Shown here piece after piece: positions 17,127 through 24,793 of a DNA stretch of 64,000 nucleotides. Positions within the stretch are counted from its first letter, which is position 1. Every line of letters begins with the position of its first letter. The DNA lies in contig NZ_CP060723.1 of assembly GCF_014395225.1 (NCBI RefSeq), positions 4,092,001 to 4,156,000 on the forward strand, in the 5' to 3' direction. The stretch is from Pedobacter roseus (lineage in GTDB: Bacteria > Bacteroidota > Bacteroidia > Sphingobacteriales > Sphingobacteriaceae). The notes under the pieces were generated by a model. That model was not told where the DNA came from, searched no databases, and worked only from the letters and a program-made list of their open reading frames with translations. The position numbers and the translations under genes are program-made.

Positions 17127-17630
17127 TTATTTTTGATCTGGCACGAAATTCATAGAGATTGAATTTACACAGTGACGGGTGTCTTTATTGGTAAATCCTT
17201 CGCCTAAAAATACGTGACCAAGATGCGCGCCGCAATTAGCGCAAACTATTTCTGTACGCGATCCATCTGCATCAGGAATACGCTTTACTGCGCCTTTAAT
17301 TTCGTCATCAAAAGCAGGCCATCCGCAATGGGCATCAAACTTGGTTTCTGAACGGTATAAGGCTGCGTTACAACGTTTACAGGTATAAGTTCCCTTATCT
17401 GTTGTATGCTCATATTTACCTGTACCAGGATATTCTGTACCTTTATTTACAATTACTCTTTCTTCTTCGGGTGTTAATGGATTCCAGTTCATTTTCTTCT
17501 TTGGTATGATTTGTTCTGTTTCCTTCGATTGTTTTGCAGCTTCTTTATCTTGCTTTTGGGCACAAGCAGAAAGGCCTGTTATTAAAACAACAGCAGAAAT
17601 CAGAAATAGTTTATTTAACATCGTTTTCAT
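17127..17630 (-). CDS. msrB: Peptide-methionine (R)-S-oxide reductase, lipoprotein form
   Basis: An enzyme of 167 residues that reduces methionine-R-sulfoxide in proteins. A lipoprotein signal peptide (LSAC, Cys23) shows it is exported and membrane-anchored, so it would repair envelope proteins. The MsrB domain (about 50-165) has two zinc CxxC motifs (CKRC, CANC), HCGWPAF, GAHLGHVF and the catalytic Cys154 in RHCVNSISM. The Cys63-type resolving residue could not be assigned. The stretch between Cys23 and 45 is Lys/Glu-rich linker. It is a single gene with its own terminator. Confidence 0.95.
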   Translation of the reverse strand: MKTMLNKLFLISAVVLITGLSACAQKQDKEAAKQSKETEQIIPKKKMNWNPLTPEEERVIVNKGTEYPGTGKYEHTTDKGTYTCKRCNAALYRSETKFDAHCGWPAFDDEIKGAVKRIPDADGSRTEIVCANCGAHLGHVFLGEGFTNKDTRHCVNSISMNFVPDQK

Positions 17631-17812
17631 ACGTCAATATACGCTATAGATTTTGTTTTGGTTTGCTGGTTTAGTGCTTTGTATTAGTGTTTACAAAGGA
17701 ATGATAATTCAATTGGGAGTTGAGAGTTTTCAGTTAGGAGTTGGCAGTTTTAGATGCTAAAGGCACCATCATTCGAGAGATCGCTGGTTTACCATGAAAG
17801 ACTCGGAAAGTT

Positions 17813-18325
17813 TTTTTGCCACGGAAGCACGAAAGACACGGAAAATGATTAAAAGACAACGCGTCTTATTTCTAAAGTAGGCTTGCCAAAGTTTAATATT
17901 AAGCCAACGCTACATTCTGAGCATTTCAAGTAGTTTATAGCTTGAGCCAAATCTTCATTCGCTATCCCACTTTTTGATTTTATTTCTAAAACTACAGTAT
18001 CAAAAACTATAAAATCAGCATAAAAGCTATGCGGAAGTAAAACATCCTTATAGTAAACAGGATAATGTTTTTCTCTCTCATAAAAGTATCCACGGCTTTC
18101 AAATTCGATACAAAGCGCGTCCTTATAAACAATCTCAAGAAAACCACAACCCAAATCCTTATGAACTTCAATTGCAGCATTAATAATTAAATCAGTTTCA
18201 TTTTTATAGGGAAGACTACCTTGTTTTATTTGATAATCCATAAATGAAAATTTTAACTAAGCTAATTAATTTCCTGATTTTTTCCCTTTTTATTTCCGTG
18301 TTTCTTTGTTTCCGTGGCAACTAAT
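17813..18325. repeat. Inverted repeats bracketing the GxxExxY gene
   Basis: The left arm TTGCCACGGAAGCACGAAAG (from about 17818) continues to ACACGGAAAATGA. The right arm, read on the minus strand from 18321, is TTGCCACGGAAACAAAGAAA then CACGGAAA. About 29 bp are alike on both sides of one small gene, the layout of a minimal mobile cassette. No transposase is present. Confidence 0.65.
17849..18241 (-). CDS. GxxExxY family protein
   Basis: A 130-residue protein of the GxxExxY family, which has a PD-(D/E)xK nuclease-like fold. The naming motif is present as LGCGFLEIVYKDAL. Further family text is FESRGYFYEREKHYPVYYKD, FYADFIVFDTVVLEIKS (possible D and E-x-K residues) and AQAINYLKCSE, then GLILNFGKPTLEIRRVVF. 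The cellular role is unknown, and links to DNA ends or recombination are only inference from the fold. It lies between inverted repeats and upstream of no obvious partner. Confidence 0.9.
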   Translation of the reverse strand: MDYQIKQGSLPYKNETDLIINAAIEVHKDLGCGFLEIVYKDALCIEFESRGYFYEREKHYPVYYKDVLLPHSFYADFIVFDTVVLEIKSKSGIANEDLAQAINYLKCSECSVGLILNFGKPTLEIRRVVF

Positions 18326-18373
18326 TTACCATTTCGTTTTTTCTTATTATGTTTCGATGGCAACCTCGCCAAA

Positions 18374-18410
18374 CAAAAAAAGCGTCCCGAACCTAATCGA
18401 AACGCTTTTA
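18374..18410 (-). terminator. Intrinsic terminator of sucD
   Basis: AAGCGT (18380-18385) pairs with ACGCTT (18402-18407), with CCGA/TCG pairing inside. On the minus strand a run of T follows. It is about 23 bp after the sucD stop codon. Confidence 0.8.
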
Positions 18411-18430
18411 TATAATGAGAATTTTAAATC

Positions 18431-19303
18431 TTATTTTGCTAATTCTTCTGCCATTGCAGCACCGATTTCGGCAGGACTTTCTACTACACGGATACCACAC
18501 TCGCGCATGATTTTCATTTTTGCAGCTGCAGTATCATCAGCACCGCCAACAATAGCACCAGCATGGCCCATTCTACGTCCCGGAGGCGCAGTTTGACCAG
18601 CGATGAAACCAACAACAGGTTTAGTACCGTGTTCTTTGATCCAATGGGCTGCTTCAGCTTCCATACCACCACCAATTTCACCAATCATGATGATACCGTG
18701 CGTTTCAGGGTCGTTCATTAATAATTTTACCGCCTCTACAGTTGGTGTTCCGATAATTGGATCACCACCGATACCGATCGCAGTAGTGATACCTAAACCA
18801 GCTTTAACCACCTGATCAACCGCTTCGTAAGTTAAAGTTCCTGATTTAGAAACCACACCTACATGACCTTTTTTGAAGATAAAACCTGGCATGATACCAA
18901 TTTTAGCTTCATCAGCAGTAATTACACCAGGGCAGTTAGGGCCGATAAGCGTAACATCGCGGTCAGCAATATATTCTTTAACCTGAATCATATCCTTTGT
19001 AGGGATACCTTCGGTAATACAAACAATAACTTTAATACCACCTTCGGCAGCTTCCATAATTGCATCAGCAGCAAAAGCCGGTGGTACGAAAATGATAGAT
19101 ACATTTGCACCCGTTTTATCAACGGCATCTTTAACAGTATTAAAAACAGGCTTTTCTAAATGCAATTGCCCACCTTTGCCAGGCGTTACACCACCAACTA
19201 CGTTTGTACCATAGGCCAGCATCTGCTCAGCGTGGTAAGTTCCTTCGTTTCCGGTAAAACCCTGAACGATAACCTTAGAATCTTTATTTACTAAAACGCT
19301 CAT
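18431..19303 (-). CDS. sucD: Succinate-CoA ligase (ADP-forming) subunit alpha
   Basis: The alpha subunit (290 residues) of the TCA-cycle enzyme that couples succinyl-CoA to nucleotide triphosphate formation, in the cytosol. Residues 1-130 form the CoA-binding Rossmann domain (VIVQGFTGNEG, GGVTPGKGG, PPAFAADAI). The ligase domain carries phospho-His247 in GRRMGHAGAIVGG. The beta subunit (sucC) is not in the window, so the two are unlinked here. Promoter and terminator candidates mark it as a single-gene unit. Confidence 0.97.
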   Translation of the reverse strand: MSVLVNKDSKVIVQGFTGNEGTYHAEQMLAYGTNVVGGVTPGKGGQLHLEKPVFNTVKDAVDKTGANVSIIFVPPAFAADAIMEAAEGGIKVIVCITEGIPTKDMIQVKEYIADRDVTLIGPNCPGVITADEAKIGIMPGFIFKKGHVGVVSKSGTLTYEAVDQVVKAGLGITTAIGIGGDPIIGTPTVEAVKLLMNDPETHGIIMIGEIGGGMEAEAAHWIKEHGTKPVVGFIAGQTAPPGRRMGHAGAIVGGADDTAAAKMKIMRECGIRVVESPAEIGAAMAEELAK

Positions 19304-19323
19304 GTATCAATATTTTTTTTGTG

Positions 19324-19354
19324 CAAAGCTAATATTATTGAACTGGAATTCAAA
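19324..19354 (-). promoter_or_regulatory. Promoter of sucD (TTTG-N19-TAGCTTTG)
   Basis: On the minus strand a TTTG (19351-19354) is followed after 19 bp by TAGCTTTG (19324-19331), the best match to the Bacteroidota -33/-7 consensus in this window. The implied start site gives a leader of about 14 nt. Confidence 0.7.
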
Positions 19355-19549
19355 CCTAAAACCATATTATTTAGTCCGTTTTTTCAGGAAAATGTAAGGA
19401 TTCGTTACTTTGATGAAGAAAGGCCAAAACGGAAAGACTAAAGCCCAAAGCGGAAAGGTAAAAGTTAAAAGAACGAGGTAACAAAGCTTGACCGTTCTCG
19501 GCGCCACATCAGGAGCAAGCCTTTCGGTATAAACCTGACAGGAACGGGC
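19355..19549. other. Intergenic region upstream of sucD
   Basis: No gene is seen. AAAGACTAAAGCCCAAAGCGGAAAGG-type quasi-repeats (about 19433-19480; similar at 19840-19865) precede the dispersed elements at 19550 and 19698. Confidence 0.45.
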
Positions 19550-19617
19550 ATCCCGGTTTAAGCACTATTCTTCTGTTTTTATGGTGTGCTTGCTTGTTTC
19601 ACAGGTTTCATCGGGAT
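19550..19617 (-). repeat. Dispersed palindromic element, family 2, copy 2 (inverted)
   Basis: The outer stem is ATCCCGGT (19550-19557) with ATCGGGAT (19610-19617) and the inner stem AAGCAC (19560-19565) with GTGCTT (19586-19591). The GCTTGTTTCACAGGTTTC core is the exact complement of the one at 9458-9524. Confidence 0.75.
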
Positions 19618-19697
19618 AAAGTGGATGGCAGGGCTTCAAAGGCCAAGAAACACAGTGCATTCGTTTTCAAATCAAAAATATTGACATTTAAGATTAG

Positions 19698-19789
19698 GAA
19701 ATGAGCAGTTTAGCACTTTTCGGATATTACAGTCCCGCTCTTCGTTCCTTCTGGTGAAAAACCAGAACCACTTCGATCGGGTTTAGTAA
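19698..19789 (-). repeat. Dispersed palindromic element, family 1, copy 2 (inverted)
   Basis: Read on the minus strand it gives TTACTAAACCCGAT, the hairpin TTCTGGT-TTTTC-ACCAGAA (19749-19767), then AGCGGGAC (19732-19739) and a weak CTGC-type end near 19698. The stem sequence differs from the other copies but pairs perfectly. Confidence 0.7.
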
Positions 19790-19882
19790 CAAAGTTTGGA
19801 TGCTTGTGGCAACATCCCGCCAAAACGCTTAAATTTACTTTTAAAGCGGAAAGACCAAAGCAAAAAGTTAAATCATATCAAG

Positions 19883-20308
19883 ATGAGAAAATCCATATTA
19901 GTTTTAATCGTTATTACTGCAACGTTTATTTCGTTTAAAGTATCTGCACAAAATACCGATACCACTAAATATATCCTTCAAAACGATGCTGAAGTAGCAA
20001 AAGAAGAACCCGGCACACATAATGGCGGAGGCAAGACCATTGGTTTCAACTTTTTTAGTGAGGCTAAAAACCTCAAAACGGTATTCAAAAAAAGGACTTT
20101 AAAACCCGGGTCATCTATCGGTTACCATTTGCAAAAAGAAGATGAAATTTATTATGTGATCAGCGGAAACGGCACCATGCAAATGAATGGAAAAACTTTT
20201 GCGGTTAAGCCTGGCGATGCGATTTTAACCCGTCCGGGCAGTTCGCATAGTATTGCACCAGATGCGGGCAATGACCTAACCATTTTGATTGTTTATGAAA
20301 AGAAATGA
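19883..20308 (+). CDS. Secreted cupin domain protein
   Basis: A protein of 141 residues with a signal peptide (about 1-22, VSAQ) and one small beta-barrel cupin domain. Cupin motif 1 is GSSIGYHLQKEDEIYYVISG and motif 2 is VKPGDAILTRPGSSHSI, which keep Glu and His residues that could bind a metal, though the first two-His pair is reduced to one His (GYHLQKEDE). The ATG at 19883 is chosen because it starts the signal peptide. An upstream in-frame ATG at 19796 falls in repeat DNA. The ligand or reaction is unknown. The VIT transporter gene follows 68 bp later. Confidence 0.85.
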   Translation: MRKSILVLIVITATFISFKVSAQNTDTTKYILQNDAEVAKEEPGTHNGGGKTIGFNFFSEAKNLKTVFKKRTLKPGSSIGYHLQKEDEIYYVISGNGTMQMNGKTFAVKPGDAILTRPGSSHSIAPDAGNDLTILIVYEKK

Positions 20309-20376
20309 TGATATTAGGAGAGTAAGGGCCTTCGACTCTGCATATACCTACAAAAAATAGAGAACACATCACCAAA

Positions 20377-21066
20377 ATGGAACTAGAAAAGCATTACACA
20401 AATAGAACAGGCTGGTTAAGGGCAGCCGTACTTGGTGCTAACGATGGTATTATTTCTACCACCAGCCTGGTTATTGGTATTGCTGCCGCGAGCGATACAA
20501 GAAGCCCTATCGTACTGGCGGCTTTGGCTGGTTTAGTGGCCGGCTCATTATCGATGGCTGCCGGCGAATATGTTTCGGTAAGCTCGCAGGCCGACATTGA
20601 AAAAGCTGATCTGGCCCGGGAGAAAGTGGAACTCGAAACCATGCCTGACGTAGAGCTGAAAGAGCTCGCAAAAATATATGTATCCCAAGGATTGGATGAA
20701 GATTTAGCCATGCAGGTGGCAGTACAGCTTACCGGGAAAGATGCTTTGGCTGCCCACGCCAGAGATGAACTGGGCATTAACGAAATTACGCAGCCAAAAC
20801 CACTCCAGGCAGCTTTTGCATCGGGTGCATCTTTTATCAGTGGCGGGATTTTACCTTTTCTGGTTGCCTTTTTTGCCCCGATAAAATCGATGGTGTTTTA
20901 TCAATATGGTTTCGCCATTGTGTTTTTAGCGCTATCTGGCACGATTGCAGCAATGGCAGGGGGCTCAAATGTAATTAAAGCAGTAATTAGAATCTGTTTC
21001 TGGGGAACTGTGGCAATGGTGGTAACTGCTTTGGCCGGATATATTTTTGGAGCTAAAACAGTTTAG
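20377..21066 (+). CDS. VIT1/CCC1 family transporter
   Basis: A membrane protein of 229 residues in the vacuolar iron transporter family, which moves Fe2+ or Mn2+ across membranes by H+ antiport. The N-terminal signature is HYTNRTGWLRAAVLGANDG followed by IISTTSLVIGIAAA. SMAAGEYVSVSSQADIEKAD is the metal-lined loop entering the cytosolic domain, and about five hydrophobic helices are visible. In bacteria this family lowers cytosolic metal. It may be cotranscribed with the upstream cupin gene, but no functional link is obvious. Confidence 0.92.
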   Translation: MELEKHYTNRTGWLRAAVLGANDGIISTTSLVIGIAAASDTRSPIVLAALAGLVAGSLSMAAGEYVSVSSQADIEKADLAREKVELETMPDVELKELAKIYVSQGLDEDLAMQVAVQLTGKDALAAHARDELGINEITQPKPLQAAFASGASFISGGILPFLVAFFAPIKSMVFYQYGFAIVFLALSGTIAAMAGGSNVIKAVIRICFWGTVAMVVTALAGYIFGAKTV

Positions 21067-21133
21067 TTTTCAATTGGCAGTTTACAATTTCATAATAATT
21101 AATATCCAAATTCCAACAGAAACAACTGTAAAC

Positions 21134-21165
21134 AAAAAAGCCGAATGAATTTATATCCACTCGGC
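21134..21165 (-). terminator. Intrinsic terminator of rlmF
   Basis: GCCGA (21140-21144) pairs with TCGGC (21161-21165), extended by imperfect ATG/CAC pairing. On the minus strand GCTTTTTTG follows. It also lies after the VIT gene on the plus strand, which lacks a T run on that side. Confidence 0.7.
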
Positions 21166-21230
21166 ATTACTATATTATGTGTTTGAATTATGCTCCCAAA
21201 ACTGAAAACTCCAAACTGGAAACTCTCAAC

Positions 21231-22199
21231 TTAAGCCTTCCATCCTTTAACCCACTCTGCCTGTGCAGCTTCATCATGGAAAGTCCAGGCTACAAAGCGG
21301 CTAATTTTTTGTCCCTGGCTCATTTGCACGGTACGTACTTCAAAAGCATCTGCCTTAACCAAATTGTTATAAATACTTTTTAGGTTTGCACTTTTCGAAA
21401 CCAGTGAGCTGAACCACAAAACCTGATTTTTGATTTGCGCACTCTGGATAATGATTTGCTCTACAAAGGCACGTTCGCCACCAGGGCACCAAAGTTCGGC
21501 CTTGTTTCCTCCGAAGTTCAATACGTGTTTCACTTCTTTTTCATTCCCTCCAAGGTTACGCCATTTCTGACGGGTGCCCTGCTCGGCTTCTTTTAAAGAA
21601 GCATGGAACGGTGGATTACAAACAACAGCATCGAAACGCTCTGTTCTGCCTACGATCCCTCTAAAAATACCCATTTTTGATGATTGCTGACGGATTTCTA
21701 TCGCACCTTGTAATGGTTTGTTGGCTTCGATAATGCGTCTTGCCGATTCAACTGAAAGTGGATCTATTTCTGAACCCACAAAGCTCCAGCCATATTCCTG
21801 GTGACCAATAATCGGATAAATGCAGTTAGCACCTACACCAATATCGAGCACATTGATCTTTGCTCCTTTTGGGTTTTTACCTTTATTGCTTGAGCCCAAA
21901 AGATCAGCTATATAATGGATATAATCTGCCCTTCCCGGAATAGGCGGACAAAGAAAATCCTGAGGAATATCCCATTGCTGGATATCGTAATAGTATTTCA
22001 GTAATGCTCTATTTAATTCTTTTACGGCATTTTGATCAGCAAAATCGATCGAATCGTCGTTATGCTCGTTTTTAAAAACGAAACGTCTTAATTCTTTTGA
22101 AGTTGCAATAAGTTGTTTGAAATTGTAACGCGAACGGTGTTTGTTGCGTGGGTGTAACTCGCTCTTTTCTTTGCGGTTATTTTGTTCTTCTTGAGCCAA
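21231..22199 (-). CDS. rlmF: 23S rRNA (adenine(1618)-N6)-methyltransferase RlmF
   Basis: A cytosolic methyltransferase of 322 residues that methylates A1618 of 23S rRNA with S-adenosylmethionine. The SAM motif I is VLDIGVGANCIYPIIG, an acidic loop SFVGSEIDPLSVESAR follows, and the catalytic N6-adenine motif is CNPPFHAS. The basic N-terminus (KSELHPRNKHRSRYNF) is typical of the family, as is the length. A TATCTTTG-like -7 box is possible at 22244-22251. It appears monocistronic. Confidence 0.93.
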   Translation of the reverse strand: MAQEEQNNRKEKSELHPRNKHRSRYNFKQLIATSKELRRFVFKNEHNDDSIDFADQNAVKELNRALLKYYYDIQQWDIPQDFLCPPIPGRADYIHYIADLLGSSNKGKNPKGAKINVLDIGVGANCIYPIIGHQEYGWSFVGSEIDPLSVESARRIIEANKPLQGAIEIRQQSSKMGIFRGIVGRTERFDAVVCNPPFHASLKEAEQGTRQKWRNLGGNEKEVKHVLNFGGNKAELWCPGGERAFVEQIIIQSAQIKNQVLWFSSLVSKSANLKSIYNNLVKADAFEVRTVQMSQGQKISRFVAWTFHDEAAQAEWVKGWKA

Positions 22200-22257
22200 T
22201 GTGCTATGGATTAATTAAACAAGCTGTGTGCATGTTTCTGCTGCAAAGATAGGTAAT

Positions 22258-22335
22258 TAGTTGGGAGTTCGGAGTTTTTAGTTGGGAGTTACAAAGCATC
22301 CTCAAAACTCATTCCTCCAAACGCTCACCGCTCAA
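22258..22335. repeat. TTGGGAGTTCGGAGTTT quasi-repeat spacer
   Basis: GTTGGGAGTTCGGAGTTTTT and AGTTGGGAGTTACAAAGC are followed by ACTCATTCCTCCAAACGCTC, the phrase in inverse orientation. It sits between rlmF and the symporter gene. Confidence 0.5.
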
Positions 22336-23622
22336 CTAAACTTCCTCCTCTTTTTCTATCATCACAGGCTGAATGGCCTTTAAATACTTTTCTTCATCAA
22401 ACTGGTTTTCGCTTTTGGCAATTACGATTGTAGCTATCCCATTGCCGATTACGTTGGTGATGGCCCTTGCTTCGCTCATAAAACGGTCTACACCAATCAA
22501 TATGGAAATGTGTTCTATCGGCATAATTTTTAATGCAGTTAGGGTTGATACCAGCACAATAAAACCACTTCCTGTTACGCCTGCGGCACCTTTAGAGGTT
22601 ACCATAAGTACGCCTAAAACGGTAATTTGCTGTCCGATTGATAAATCGACATGAAAAACCTGACAGAGAAATATAACCGACATGGCCAGATAAATGGCCG
22701 TACCATCGAGGTTAAATGAATAACCGGTGGGAATTACTAAACCAACAACCGATTTATCGCAGCCAATGGATTCCATTTTCTGCATCATACTTGGCAAAGC
22801 CGATTCGGAAGAAGAAGTGCCCAACACAATTAAAATTTCCTGGCGGATATATTTTAAGTATTGCCACAAACTGAATTTATAGTATCTACAGATTCCGTTT
22901 AACACAATAAAAATAAACAGGATACAGGTTAAATACACCGAACCCATCAATTTAGCCATTCCTACGATACTTTCCAATCCATGCGTACCGATGCTAAAAG
23001 CCATCCCACCGAAAGCACCGATGGGCGCTAAACGCATAATTACCTTCATAATTTTAAAAAGCACTTTCGATATTTTATCAAAAGCATTTAAAACACTGGT
23101 TCCTTCACCACCCAATTTATTCAATCCGTAACCAAAAAGAATGGCAAAAAGTAAGATCTGCAGGATATTTCCTTCTGCAAAAGCAGCAATTACATTATGC
23201 GGAATGATGTGAAGGAAAAACTCGGCCCAGTTCATCTCTTTGGCCTGTTCGGCATAACCAACAATTTTGCTGGCATCGCCTCCTTTGGCTATCATTCCGA
23301 CACCAGGTTTTAAAACATTGGCCACCAACAAACCGATTGCAATGGCCACTGTACTTACTATTTCGAAGTATAATAGTGCTTTACCGCCTACCCTGCCTAC
23401 CTTTTTCATATCGCCCATGTGTGCGATGCCTAAAACAATGGTAAAGAATATAATCGGAGCAATTAACATGCTAATCAGGTTGATAAAACCCTGACTGATT
23501 AATTTAGCAGTAGGTGCAAAACCAGGAAAATAAGCACCAACATAGATTCCTATGATGATGGCAAGTAAAACCTGAAAGGTTAAATTGGAGAATATTTTCT
23601 TTACAAATTCTATAACTGTCAT
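22336..23622 (-). CDS. Dicarboxylate/amino-acid:cation symporter (DAACS family)
   Basis: An inner-membrane transporter of 428 residues of the GltP/DctA family, which imports C4-dicarboxylates or acidic amino acids with H+ or Na+. Typical features are SMLIAPIIFFTIVLGIAHMGD, the serine-rich re-entrant loop GTSSSESALPSMM, and the helix 7/8 binding region FNLDGTAIYLAMSVIFL with SKGAAGVTGSGF. About eight membrane helices are seen. The DctA versus GltP substrate cannot be decided. The gene sits alone between rlmF and the isoaspartyl-peptidase gene. Confidence 0.93.
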   Translation of the reverse strand: MTVIEFVKKIFSNLTFQVLLAIIIGIYVGAYFPGFAPTAKLISQGFINLISMLIAPIIFFTIVLGIAHMGDMKKVGRVGGKALLYFEIVSTVAIAIGLLVANVLKPGVGMIAKGGDASKIVGYAEQAKEMNWAEFFLHIIPHNVIAAFAEGNILQILLFAILFGYGLNKLGGEGTSVLNAFDKISKVLFKIMKVIMRLAPIGAFGGMAFSIGTHGLESIVGMAKLMGSVYLTCILFIFIVLNGICRYYKFSLWQYLKYIRQEILIVLGTSSSESALPSMMQKMESIGCDKSVVGLVIPTGYSFNLDGTAIYLAMSVIFLCQVFHVDLSIGQQITVLGVLMVTSKGAAGVTGSGFIVLVSTLTALKIMPIEHISILIGVDRFMSEARAITNVIGNGIATIVIAKSENQFDEEKYLKAIQPVMIEKEEEV

Positions 23623-23709
23623 TTGCTTAATGCGAGTAAGGAAATATATGAGTAATTTTTCTATTTATTGCAAAGTAGCTTTAAGCCCGACTTTAAAACA
23701 GCTATTTTA

Positions 23710-24735
23710 CTATTTATAAATACTGACTTCAATTTTACCATCAGCGGTAATTGTTCCCCTATACATGCCTTCGGTATTAAACGGCATCGCTACGTTACCC
23801 TTTTTATCTAAGGCAATCAAGCCACCATCTCCACCCATTTTACCTACTTTATCCAGCGCAATTTTCGAGGCTTCGGCAACTGACAATCCTTTATATTCCA
23901 TTAAATCGGAAATGGTTTTCGCCACCACATTGCGGATGTAGAATTCGCCCCAACCTGTACAGGAAATACCTGCTGTTTCGTTATTACAATAAGTACCAGC
24001 GCCAATAATCGGCGCATCACCCACACGGCCATATTTTTTGTTCGTCATGCCTCCTGTTGAAGTTCCAGCAGCTAAGTTACCTGCTTTATCGAGCGCAACA
24101 CAGCCCACTGTACCAAATTTATAATCATGATTTTTTATCCCTAAAAGTTCAGATTTTTTATTTCCATGATCGAGAACAGCTTTTGTTGAATCTTCTTTAA
24201 TTGCTTTTTGAAGACCATCCCAGCGTTCTTGTGTCCAAAAATATTTTGGATCTACAATTTTCAAACCCACTTCCTTGGCAAACTGCTCTGCACCAGCCCC
24301 TATCATCATCACATGTTCTGATTTTTCCATCACAGCCCTTGCTGCAGAAATCGGATTTTTAATGGTGGTTACTCCGGCAACCGAACCTGCCATTAACGTT
24401 TTTCCATCCATTATGGCGGCATCAAGTTCATTTTTGCCATCATGCGTAAAAACTGCACCTTTACCTGCATTAAAATGCGGATCGTTTTCCATCACGTGAA
24501 TAGTCGCTTCTACGGCATCCAAACTGGTTTTCCCTGCCTTAATTTCGGCATAACCCGCCTGCAAAGCCTGGGTTAAAACAGCTATGTAGGCTGCTTCTTT
24601 TTCGGGAGTCATATTTTTTTTGAGGATAGTACCTGCACCGCCATGAATAACCATCACATATTTTTTCTGCTGGGCAGTAACCTGTAAGGTTATCACCGAA
24701 AGCAAAAACAAGGCAATCAATTTTAATAATTTCAT
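23710..24735 (-). CDS. Isoaspartyl peptidase / L-asparaginase (Ntn hydrolase), exported
   Basis: An enzyme of 341 residues that hydrolyses isoaspartyl dipeptides and L-asparagine after self-cleavage into alpha and beta chains. A signal peptide (about 1-21) indicates a periplasmic location. The N-terminal chain starts MVIHGGAGTI and contains LDAVEATIHVMENDP. The beta-chain start is at the Thr of GTVGCVALD, followed by AGTSTGGMTNKKYGRVGDAPIIGAG, the nucleophile-loop signature. Length fits the plant-type asparaginase family. It may serve peptide scavenging. Confidence 0.94.
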   Translation of the reverse strand: MKLLKLIALFLLSVITLQVTAQQKKYVMVIHGGAGTILKKNMTPEKEAAYIAVLTQALQAGYAEIKAGKTSLDAVEATIHVMENDPHFNAGKGAVFTHDGKNELDAAIMDGKTLMAGSVAGVTTIKNPISAARAVMEKSEHVMMIGAGAEQFAKEVGLKIVDPKYFWTQERWDGLQKAIKEDSTKAVLDHGNKKSELLGIKNHDYKFGTVGCVALDKAGNLAAGTSTGGMTNKKYGRVGDAPIIGAGTYCNNETAGISCTGWGEFYIRNVVAKTISDLMEYKGLSVAEASKIALDKVGKMGGDGGLIALDKKGNVAMPFNTEGMYRGTITADGKIEVSIYK

Positions 24736-24793
24736 CTTCCTGTTGGATTTAAGAAGCTGTTAAATTAAGAAAATCCCTGAAAATAAATGAGTT

